From the NCBI RefSeq assembly GCF_963975415.1, contig NZ_CAXBGN010000004.1, positions 558,001 through 622,000 on the forward strand: DNA of 64,000 bases, in the 5' to 3' direction. Made by a program: the position numbers and the translations under genes. Shown one piece after another: positions 1-8,047 of the stretch (its first letter is position 1; every line of letters starts with the position of its first letter). Under the pieces are notes generated by a model that searched no databases, was not told the DNA's origin, and saw nothing but the letters and a program-made list of their open reading frames with translations. The DNA is from Kriegella sp963975415 (GTDB taxonomy: Bacteria > Bacteroidota > Bacteroidia > Flavobacteriales > Flavobacteriaceae).

Positions 1-1
1 C

Positions 2-766
2 ATCATGCAAAACTCCATTCATAATGGCCTAAAAGGAACACATTATAAAGACAGAATTCTAGGAAGTCAATCGCTATCATTCAAAAAACAAATGAAAGAA
101 AAGAAATTGGTTCCCGGCGATGTCTTAAACAATTCGATCATGTACACCTCGGCTATGATGGAGGTCAAAAGCTCAATGGGCGTAATCGTGGCAGCCCCAA
201 CGGCCGGGTCTTGTGGCGCCCTACCCGGTACAATAATCGGCACAGCAACCACACTCGAACTAACAAGGGAACAAATGATACAGGCGATGTTAGCCGCGGG
301 TATAATAGGTGTTTTCATTACCGCCCATGCCACTTTTTCCGCGGAGGTCGGCGGCTGTATGGGTGAATGCGGCTCGGCTTCCGGAATGGCCGCAGCAGGA
401 GTGGTCGTATTAAAAAACGGTACACTCGAGCAATCATTGGCCGCTGCGTCAATGGCGCTACAAAGTTCGTTGGGACTTATCTGTGATACGGTTGCCGACA
501 GGGTCGAGGCACCTTGTTTAAACCGAAATGTCATGGCTGCCTCCACCGCTATATCTTCGGCAAACATGGCTTTATCCAATTATGACCAAGTAATCCCCTT
601 AGACGAAGTTATCGAGACCATGAAAAAAGTAGGTGATGCCATACCGCACACATTAAGATGCACAGGGCTCGGAGGTCTGGCCATAACAAAGACAGCCAAA
701 GCTATCGAAGCAAGACTTAATAAAAACAAAGCCCCTGCAGAGCCTGGTGCTTTCAAGTATTGCTGA
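2..766 (+). CDS. sdaA: L-serine dehydratase, iron-sulfur type, C-terminal part (partial)
   Basis: This is the catalytic alpha domain of an iron-sulfur L-serine ammonia-lyase, which converts L-serine to pyruvate and ammonia in the cytoplasm. The reading frame is open to the left edge, so the gene begins outside the window; the ATG at 5 is probably internal. Visible family signatures are the glycine- and alanine-rich stretch GSCGALPG, then GECGSASG, then the Cys pair in CDTVADRVEAPC. These cysteines are the expected [4Fe-4S] ligands. The C-terminus AFKYC, ending in cysteine, is also typical of the family. It is a housekeeping gene on the flank of the polysaccharide region and is unlikely to take part in it. 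Confidence 0.9.
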   Translation: MMQNSIHNGLKGTHYKDRILGSQSLSFKKQMKEKKLVPGDVLNNSIMYTSAMMEVKSSMGVIVAAPTAGSCGALPGTIIGTATTLELTREQMIQAMLAAGIIGVFITAHATFSAEVGGCMGECGSASGMAAAGVVVLKNGTLEQSLAAASMALQSSLGLICDTVADRVEAPCLNRNVMAASTAISSANMALSNYDQVIPLDEVIETMKKVGDAIPHTLRCTGLGGLAITKTAKAIEARLNKNKAPAEPGAFKYC

Positions 767-1189
767 CCCAGTAAACTACCTCATGTCATAAATAATACAC
801 CCTTATTTTCAATAAGTAACCAACAAGTATGAACTACTTCAATCGACCAACCTTCTTCAATACTTGAGAAGAAAAAAATTCTTAGGAGATTGAAAACAGT
901 ATCAATACCTTAAAGATTACTCCAAATCAGTGAACGCTTCACCATGCAGTACCATATTTTAAATACATATTAATAACATTATATTAATACCGAAAAATAA
1001 TCCATCCGTAACCAAGATATTACATAATACACTTACTATCAATTACTTAAAACAATAAAGGTTTAAAATCAATATATTTGTTTTTCTAACACTTTGTTAA
1101 AATAGTATAATCAATAGACAATATAATCACATTTATTGCCTGCAACATGCCTTACTTTTATAGTATTATTAAACTTATATTAATAATCT
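767..1189. other. Intergenic region upstream of susC1
   Basis: This AT-rich gap of 423 nt has no credible ORF. A small hairpin (CTTATT, 3-nt loop, AATAAG; 802-816) follows the serine dehydratase stop but has no T-run. The nonamer ATATTAATA occurs at 967-975, 981-989 and again at 1177-1185 inside the leader palindrome. A TATATTTG at 1073-1080 fits the Bacteroidota -7 consensus TAnnTTTG, but no convincing -33 box was seen. The susC1 promoter must lie in this gap. Confidence 0.5.
1157..1189 (+). promoter_or_regulatory. Conserved palindromic leader directly before susC1
   Basis: The 33 nt ending at the base before the susC1 ATG match the 33 nt before susC2 (14259-14291) at 31 positions. The block contains a perfect 8-bp inverted repeat, ATTATTAA (1165-1172) and TTAATAAT (1180-1187), with a 7-nt spacer. 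Its right arm ends 2 nt before the ATG. It could be an operator or an RNA hairpin covering the ribosome-binding region. No Shine-Dalgarno sequence is visible. Confidence 0.5.
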
Positions 1190-4100
1190 ATGAAAGCAAT
1201 TCTAAGAACAGTTTCAACCAAACGTCTTTTCCTCTTTGGAATTTATCTTTTCGTTACCGGAACAATGATTGCCCAAGATCAAATGATTTCTGGAACCGTT
1301 ACCGATGAAACAGGTATTCCATTACTGGGAGTAACCGTCCTAGCCGAAAACTCAAACGAAGGAGCTATTACCGATTTTGACGGCAAGTACAGTATTCAAA
1401 CAAACGAAAGTGCCACTTTGACCTTTAGCTATATTGGCTATTCGGAACAAACCATTGCGATCGAATCAAGAACAACGATTGACATAGTCATGCAACCTGA
1501 CGTACAATCGCTAGATGAAGTCGTAGTTACCGCACTCGGTATCACAAGAGAGAAAAAAGCACTAGGGTACGCTGTTCAGGAAATTGATGGAGATGATATA
1601 AAAAATACGGCTGAGACCAATGTTATCAATGCTTTGGCCGGAAAATCAGCCGGTGTATTCGTAAACAGTTCAAACGGTAATGTAGGGGCTTCATCACGAA
1701 TAACAATTCGCGGAAACCAATCATTGACCGGTAACAATCAACCGTTATTTGTTGTAGACGGAATACCTATAGACAATACCATTGTATCAAGTACCAGAGG
1801 TAACTATGATTTCACCGATATGGGTAATGGAGCCGCTGACATCAACCCTTCCGATATTGCCGAAATGACGATATTAAAAGGTGGAAATGCATCTGCACTA
1901 TATGGATCTAGAGGGGCGAACGGAGTAGTACTTATAACCACCAAATCTGGAAAGGGCAAAGGTTTTTCGGTATCAGTCGAAAGTACGGTTACAATGAGTT
2001 CCCCACTACTGCTTCCAGATTATCAAAACGAATACGGACAAGGTGGAGGACTTCAGTTCTGGTATGAAGATGGACTAAATGGCGGGAAAAACGATGGCGT
2101 AGATGAAAGTTTCGGCCCGCGTTTAGACTACGAAGTCCAACCCGAAGATATAGTTCCAGGAGGTAAATTATACTGGGCAATAGAAGCTGGTTTTCCACAA
2201 ACCCCCGGAGAAATTTTGACACTTCCTCAATTCAACTCTCCCGTTGACCCGGTTACCGGAGAACGAATACCCACTCCTTGGGTTTCCAATCCTGATAACA
2301 TCAAAAACTTTTATGAAACAGGAATAACGCGAATTACAAACGTTGCCCTTAGCAATTCTGGCCAATGGGGAAACATGCGGCTTTCGATTACCAATTCAGA
2401 TCAAACCGGAATGGTTCCCAATACCAATCAAATAAAAAACACCATAAACTTCTCGGGGAGCACTCAATTGAACGAAAAACTATCTTTTGAAGCAAAGGGA
2501 TCCTATATTAACTCGAACGGAAACCTCAACGGGGCCGGATATACCTTCAACAATATAGGTATGCAGACCATATGGACGGCCAGACAGGTAGATTGGGCAT
2601 ATATGAAGGATAATATTGAGAATCCTGACGGTACACAGATTAGTTGGATCAACAGATGGCACAACAATCCTTATTGGATACAATATAAAAACTTAAACCC
2701 CCAAACAAAAAACAGACTGATCGGGTCGAGCAGCCTCAAATATCAATTCAATGACTGGCTAAGCCTAACTACCAGAGCGGGTATCGACTATTCGAATGAA
2801 CAAGTAGAATTAATTAGGGCCTATTACGGTAATAATGACCCAGAAGGCAGATATGCCGTAAACAATTACTTTAGACAGGAAATAAATGCTGATGTCTTGC
2901 TTTCTGCTGTGAAGAATATCACTGACGACCTATCATTAAACGCTAACTTAGGCGCCAACATCATGAACAACCAATATAGACTACAAACCTCGTCAGTAGA
3001 TAGATTGGTGGTTCCCAATATATATTCGCTGTCCAATGCCAAGGAAACACCGACTACCACCTTCTACCAAAGGGAAAAGGAAATTCAAAGTGCCTTCGCC
3101 TCCCTTTCCCTTGGTTACAAGAGCCAAGTTTACTTAGATTTAACAGGCAGGAACGACTGGTCTTCAACGTTGCCCCAAGTAAATAATTCTTATTTCTACC
3201 CTTCGGCTACCGCAAGTTGGTTATTCTCAGAAACATTTAATACCGCCAAGAGCCTACTTAGTTTTGGCAAAATACGTTTAAGTGTCGCACAAGTTGGCAA
3301 TGACACAGACCCATACAGACTAGATGCGACCTACAATGCCGCTACCCCCTATGGCGATAATGCATCGTTCAGTTTGAGCACTGCCATGCCGCCTTCTGAC
3401 CTAGTAAATGAGCTTGTTACCTCTAGCGAAATAGGTATTGACACCAAATTTTTCAACAATAGGTTAGGAATAGATTTAACACTTTATAAATCAGTGGCAA
3501 AAAATCAAATTCTTAGCGCACCTATCTCCCCTACCTCTGGTTTTAATTCACAAGTTATAAATGCAGGGCAGGTTAACAATGAAGGAGCCGAACTAATTTT
3601 GACCGGTACCCCGGTTCAAACCGCTAATTTCTCTTGGGACATTACCGCCAACTACGCCAAGAACACCAGTGAGATAATCTCTCTGAACGACAACATTGAA
3701 AGGCTTGAGTTATTTACGGCAGAAGGTAACCAGATTACCGTGGTTGCCGATGTAGGCGGCTCATACGGGGAAATGTGGGGAAAAGGTTTTGTGTATCATG
3801 AAAATGGAAAACCTATTGTAGATGCCGATGGTGTACCATTGACCAGCGACTTAAAAAAACTCGGAAATATAATGCCCGACTGGCTTGGTGGTCTCAATAA
3901 CTCGTTTACTTACAAAAACCTCAACCTATCGATTCTTATTGATGCTAAAATCGGGGGTGACGTCTATTCAAGAACAAACCAAGATGGTTGGGCCACCGGA
4001 GCACTAACAAGCACCACAGGACTTAATGCAAATGGCGTACCCGTGAGAGACCCCCTAAGTGATGGCGGCGGTTACCTTTTTGATGGCGTTTTCGAAGATG

Positions 4101-4429
4101 GAAGCCCCAATACAGTCTATAAAGATCTCGATAGTTTTAGATGGAATCCTTTTGCAAGGGCCGAAAGATGGATCTATGATGCTTCTTACGTTAAATTACG
4201 ACAGATAACACTGTCGTATTCCTTACCGAAAAAAACCGTGCAACAAATTGGTCTTAGCGCCATAGATCTTTCTTTGTTCGCTAGAAACATAGCCCTGTTA
4301 TATAAGAAAAATGAAAATTTCGACCCAGAAGTTTCAAATAGAGATGCCAGCTTGTCTTCTCAGGGTTCTGAGTTTGCATCAAATCCATCTGCACGTAATA
4401 TTGGAATACGGGCCAAAATTACTTTTTAA
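1190..4429 (+). CDS. SusC/RagA-family TonB-dependent outer-membrane transporter (SusC1)
   Basis: This is an outer-membrane glycan importer of 1079 residues that would form a complex with the lipoprotein encoded next door. Residues 1-28 are a signal peptide ending in MIAQ. A carboxypeptidase-regulatory-like beta-sandwich follows (about 33-115: SGTVTDETGIPLLGVTV, then AITDFDGKYSI). Next come the TonB-box-like DEVVVTALG and a plug domain with PLFVVDGIPIDN and ALYGSRGANGVVLITT. The rest is beta-barrel, ending in aromatic Phe as outer-membrane proteins usually do. There is no STN domain, so it should not signal to a FecR partner. The first 110 residues are nearly the same as those of SusC2 at 14292. 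The substrate cannot be told from sequence. Confidence 0.96.
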   Translation: MKAILRTVSTKRLFLFGIYLFVTGTMIAQDQMISGTVTDETGIPLLGVTVLAENSNEGAITDFDGKYSIQTNESATLTFSYIGYSEQTIAIESRTTIDIVMQPDVQSLDEVVVTALGITREKKALGYAVQEIDGDDIKNTAETNVINALAGKSAGVFVNSSNGNVGASSRITIRGNQSLTGNNQPLFVVDGIPIDNTIVSSTRGNYDFTDMGNGAADINPSDIAEMTILKGGNASALYGSRGANGVVLITTKSGKGKGFSVSVESTVTMSSPLLLPDYQNEYGQGGGLQFWYEDGLNGGKNDGVDESFGPRLDYEVQPEDIVPGGKLYWAIEAGFPQTPGEILTLPQFNSPVDPVTGERIPTPWVSNPDNIKNFYETGITRITNVALSNSGQWGNMRLSITNSDQTGMVPNTNQIKNTINFSGSTQLNEKLSFEAKGSYINSNGNLNGAGYTFNNIGMQTIWTARQVDWAYMKDNIENPDGTQISWINRWHNNPYWIQYKNLNPQTKNRLIGSSSLKYQFNDWLSLTTRAGIDYSNEQVELIRAYYGNNDPEGRYAVNNYFRQEINADVLLSAVKNITDDLSLNANLGANIMNNQYRLQTSSVDRLVVPNIYSLSNAKETPTTTFYQREKEIQSAFASLSLGYKSQVYLDLTGRNDWSSTLPQVNNSYFYPSATASWLFSETFNTAKSLLSFGKIRLSVAQVGNDTDPYRLDATYNAATPYGDNASFSLSTAMPPSDLVNELVTSSEIGIDTKFFNNRLGIDLTLYKSVAKNQILSAPISPTSGFNSQVINAGQVNNEGAELILTGTPVQTANFSWDITANYAKNTSEIISLNDNIERLELFTAEGNQITVVADVGGSYGEMWGKGFVYHENGKPIVDADGVPLTSDLKKLGNIMPDWLGGLNNSFTYKNLNLSILIDAKIGGDVYSRTNQDGWATGALTSTTGLNANGVPVRDPLSDGGGYLFDGVFEDGSPNTVYKDLDSFRWNPFARAERWIYDASYVKLRQITLSYSLPKKTVQQIGLSAIDLSLFARNIALLYKKNENFDPEVSNRDASLSSQGSEFASNPSARNIGIRAKITF

Positions 4430-4472
4430 CGTAAATACAAAAAATTCAGTGTAATCTTAAATTCAACCCAAG

Positions 4473-5924
4473 ATGAACATCTATAAAAAAATAATTTTAC
4501 CGTTAATTCTGATAAGTGCCGCCTTTGGCTGTACGGATGATTTTGAAGAAATGAATACGAGTCCGAACGATTTGACGTCGGTACCGTATACCACCATGAT
4601 CACTGATGCCGAAATTAGCATTGTCAAGGCCTACAACCCCGTTCTTAACTTTGAAGTTAGCTGGTCTAGATACAACGTCCGTGATGTTTACGTACATAAT
4701 GACCGATATAGCGTCACTGGCAGTGAAACTAATTTTGATATGTACAGCGGACACCTTAAAAATTTGGCTGTCGCAATGGATTTGGCAGAAAAAGCAGACG
4801 ATAAAAACGCCGTTGCAATAACTAAAATATTGAACGCATACGCCTATCAAAACCTAACGGATTGGTACGGAGACATTCCATATTCCGAGGCACTCACTGC
4901 TGACGGTGAAGAAAATGCCACAATCTACCCAAAATATGACACCCAAGAGTTCATCTACACCGATATTATCGCCCAGTTGAAAGAGGCAAATAGCATGATA
5001 GATATTTCTCAAAGTATAGGCTCTGCAGATGTGATTTTTGATGGCGACATGATGCAATGGAAAAGATTTGCAAACTCCTTGTTATTGCGCATCTATATGC
5101 GAATCTCCTTAGTAGACGAAGCAACTGCGAAAGCCGGTATTGAAGAAATCATGGCAGATTCAAGTACCTACCCTATTATAGACTCCAATGCCAATGCCGC
5201 ATTTAAATATTGGTTGCCCGAGGATGCAATATATCGCAGTCCATATTATATGGATCCGACCCAAGCGGCCAAACAAGAAAATGTCACCTCTGCCTACATG
5301 GTCGATTTTCTTAAGGAAAGAAATGATCTACAAAGATTGGCCGTATATGCAGAACCCGCAGCCACAAGTGGAGAATATATCGGTTTACCTTTGGGCACAT
5401 TGGGTCAAAGCACACCAGACCTTTCAATTATGGGTATTGAAGAGTTTCGGGCCTTAGATTCGCCAACGAGGATAATGAGGTATTCCGAAGTGCTATTTAT
5501 TATTGCGGAAGCTGCGTTGAATGGATGGAATGTCGGAATGTCGGCCCAAGAAGCGTATGACGCTGCCATTACCGCAAGTTTTGAGGAGTATGGTCTAGAA
5601 ATTGGAACCTACCTCTCAGAACCTCTCGTCGATTTTAATGGAGGCACCGACCAAAGAGAGCTAATTGGTGACCAGAAATGGTGTGCCCTGTACCCAGATG
5701 GCAATCAAGGCTGGGCAGAGATACGGCGAACCGGCTTCCCCGTATACGTAGCCACTACGGAACCTGTAGAATCTTTATTTCCCGGAAAAGGTACAATCCT
5801 CAGAAAACCATATCCATATTCCGAAGCCATATCAAACCCCGATAGTTTTTCGGCCGCTATTTTGGCCCAACCAGGTATCGTGGACGAAAAATTTGGCACA
5901 GGCTTATGGTGGGATGTCGACTAA
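4473..5924 (+). CDS. SusD/RagB-family surface glycan-binding lipoprotein (SusD1)
   Basis: This lipoprotein would cap SusC1 and bind oligosaccharides at the cell surface. Its N-terminus has a hydrophobic run and the lipobox SAAFGC. FEEMNTSPNDLTSVPY and the mid-region WYGDIPYSEAL are typical of the SusD-like_2 branch, as is the late GWAEIRRTGFPV. The gene begins 43 nt after susC1, in the usual SusC-SusD order. Of the four SusD proteins here it most resembles SusD2 (17482), and less the canonical RagB-type SusD3 and SusD4. The helical TPR-like scaffold is inferred from the family. Confidence 0.94.
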   Translation: MNIYKKIILPLILISAAFGCTDDFEEMNTSPNDLTSVPYTTMITDAEISIVKAYNPVLNFEVSWSRYNVRDVYVHNDRYSVTGSETNFDMYSGHLKNLAVAMDLAEKADDKNAVAITKILNAYAYQNLTDWYGDIPYSEALTADGEENATIYPKYDTQEFIYTDIIAQLKEANSMIDISQSIGSADVIFDGDMMQWKRFANSLLLRIYMRISLVDEATAKAGIEEIMADSSTYPIIDSNANAAFKYWLPEDAIYRSPYYMDPTQAAKQENVTSAYMVDFLKERNDLQRLAVYAEPAATSGEYIGLPLGTLGQSTPDLSIMGIEEFRALDSPTRIMRYSEVLFIIAEAALNGWNVGMSAQEAYDAAITASFEEYGLEIGTYLSEPLVDFNGGTDQRELIGDQKWCALYPDGNQGWAEIRRTGFPVYVATTEPVESLFPGKGTILRKPYPYSEAISNPDSFSAAILAQPGIVDEKFGTGLWWDVD

Positions 5925-6362
5925 GTCTATGGCTCGTACCGAAATAACCATGTCTTATTTTATTTATTTTTGAATAAGAGCCTTGTTAAATTTGTAGGAA
6001 TGACATTTTCAACTAGCTATTTTAAACATATGAACAAGTTGAAATAAATATAAGATAAAGCAGGCCAGTTGTTTAGGTTTTAAATTTATACAGCCAAAAG
6101 GACATAGTAAAACATCGAATAGAAAATTAAGTAATCATAGTTAGTTCGGAGTAGCACCCATCATATGCTGCCATTCCTTTTTTTTCATTCCGCTTAGAGA
6201 CCAAGTCATAACAATATGGACTACTCCGGTATGTTGCGACAGTGGCATATCATTAAAAGAATGTAAAAAATTCTTCTTGATCTCAAATGATCAGAATGAT
6301 TGAACCCTGGGATCAATTAACCGCCAAACCATCAACGTGACCCATAGGCAAAAAAATCAGAA
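5925..6362. other. Intergenic region between susD1 and the M1 peptidase gene
   Basis: A gap of 438 nt without a credible ORF. A weak hairpin (TCTTATT at 5953-5959, 13-nt loop, AATAAGA at 5973-5979) lies just after susD1. TAAATTTG at 5987-5994 fits the TAnnTTTG -7 consensus, but it is about 370 nt from the next start codon. The gap suggests the peptidase/GH95 genes have their own promoter or are read at a lower level. Confidence 0.4.
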
Positions 6363-8021
6363 ATGAAATATTGGAAAAAAAATATCATTGGAGTACTGGT
6401 TTTTATCGCCTATATACTCACACCGAAAGCTGCCTTTGCCGATAATTACCCAAAGAATCCGAATATAGATGTTCTTCACTATTCCTTTGATTTGAAACTG
6501 TCCGACGCAACTGACGCAATCAAGGCCACCGCAACCCTCCTTGTTAAATTCAAAACGGATGGCATCAAAACATTGCGTCTTGACCTGATTAAAGAGAATA
6601 CCGAACGCGGCAGCAAAGGGATGAGGGTAACCCAGATAATCTCTAAAAATACGACATTAAACTATACCCATAGTAACGATGTACTTTTGATCCATTTTCC
6701 CCCATCCGAAGAAAACGAAGAACGAACGATCAGTATTGCATATGAGGGTATACCCAATGACGGACTCAAAATTGGGCCCAACAAATATGGCGACAGAACC
6801 TTTTTTAGCGACAACTGGCCCAATAAAGCCCGAAACTGGTTGCCCACTGTCGACCATCCCTACGACAAAGCTACCAGTGAGTTTATCATAACGGCGCCCA
6901 TGCGCTATCAAGTAGTTTCCAACGGCATAAAATTGGAGGAAACCATCTTGGAAAATGGAATGCGATTGACCCACTGGAAACAATCAGTTCCTATTGCCAC
7001 TTGGCTTTATGTACTGGGCGTGGCAGAGTTTGCGGTTCAATATGTCGATTCATTTCAAGGCAAGTCAATTCAAACGTGGGTATACAAACAAGACCGCGAT
7101 GCCGGTTTTTATGATTTTGCCACCCCTACGAAACATGCACTCGAATTCTATAGCGATTACGTTGGGCCATTTGCCTATGAAAAGTTGGCCAACATCCAGT
7201 CGAATAGCGTCAATGGGGGAATGGAAGCCGCCTCAGCAATCCTATATGGTGAAAATTCAGTAGTCGGAGATAGAAATGTACGTTGGAGAAATGTTGTTAT
7301 ACATGAAATCGCCCACCAATGGTTTGGCAATGCGGTAACGGAATACGACTGGAACGATGTGTGGTTAAGTGAAGGCCTTACAACCTATTTTACAATGCGC
7401 TTCATCAAACACGCCTATGGAGAAGATGCTTTTACCGCTGAACTGAAAAAGGCCAGGAATATCGTCTTCAAACTATCAAAAAATAATGAAGATTACCGAA
7501 TTGTACATGACAATCTAACAAACATGGCCAAGGTAACTTCTGGTCTTACCTACCAAAAAGGTGCCTGGATAACCCATATGATCTGTAACCATATCGGGGA
7601 GGAAGCCTTTCAAAAAGGAATCAGGGACTACTACCAACAGTTTTTTAATGGAAATGCCACAACATTAGACTTGCGAATGGCCCTAGAAAGGGCATCGGGC
7701 AAAGACTTGAACAAATTGTTCGACCAATGGCTTTACCAAGGCGGAAACATCAAGCTAAAGGGCACGTGGGACTATGACAAAAAAGAAAAGCTCATCACTA
7801 TTGAACTGAAACAGGTGCAACCCAAAAACTACGCTTTCAACATGCCTATTGAAATTGGCATATCACACGAAAAAAATACAATTCAACAGATCGAAACCAT
7901 TGCACTGGATCAAAGAAGCATCACCGTTTCTATTCCTTCTGAAACTCTGCCCAAAAATATCGAATTAGACCCTAAAACCAAACTGTTGGCACAATTGGAA
8001 TTTTCGCAAAAAGCGCAGTAA
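6363..8021 (+). CDS. Secreted M1-family zinc metallopeptidase
   Basis: This is a 552-residue exported zinc peptidase of the gluzincin M1 (aminopeptidase N/leukotriene A4 hydrolase) family. A signal peptide ends near AAFA (residue 26). The zinc site is complete: HEIAH with His314, Glu315 and His318, and the third ligand Glu337 in WLSEGL, at the exact HEXXH-X18-E spacing. A Tyr in GLTYQKGAW is placed for transition-state binding. The substrate-recognition motif reads GGMEAAS where most family members have GxMEN, so the usual Asn is replaced. The protein lacks a long C-terminal helical domain and ends in a short beta domain. The GH95-1 gene starts 26 nt downstream, so the two are probably co-transcribed. 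A role in trimming glycoprotein or peptide parts of the substrate is a guess. Confidence 0.9.
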   Translation: MKYWKKNIIGVLVFIAYILTPKAAFADNYPKNPNIDVLHYSFDLKLSDATDAIKATATLLVKFKTDGIKTLRLDLIKENTERGSKGMRVTQIISKNTTLNYTHSNDVLLIHFPPSEENEERTISIAYEGIPNDGLKIGPNKYGDRTFFSDNWPNKARNWLPTVDHPYDKATSEFIITAPMRYQVVSNGIKLEETILENGMRLTHWKQSVPIATWLYVLGVAEFAVQYVDSFQGKSIQTWVYKQDRDAGFYDFATPTKHALEFYSDYVGPFAYEKLANIQSNSVNGGMEAASAILYGENSVVGDRNVRWRNVVIHEIAHQWFGNAVTEYDWNDVWLSEGLTTYFTMRFIKHAYGEDAFTAELKKARNIVFKLSKNNEDYRIVHDNLTNMAKVTSGLTYQKGAWITHMICNHIGEEAFQKGIRDYYQQFFNGNATTLDLRMALERASGKDLNKLFDQWLYQGGNIKLKGTWDYDKKEKLITIELKQVQPKNYAFNMPIEIGISHEKNTIQQIETIALDQRSITVSIPSETLPKNIELDPKTKLLAQLEFSQKAQ

Positions 8022-8047
8022 AGAAATCGTTCGAAAGCCTGAATCAA

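Noticed and set aside
67..579. A 170-codon minus-strand ORF inside serine dehydratase
   Set aside because: It is antisense to a clear conserved enzyme and has no recognisable domain.
802..816. Small hairpin after serine dehydratase as a terminator
   Set aside because: The stem is only 6 bp, AT-rich and without a T-run.
967..989. Tandem ATATTAATA copies before susC1 as a binding site
   Set aside because: The sequence is AT-only in an AT-rich gap, and the tandem pair is not repeated before susC2, so chance is likely.
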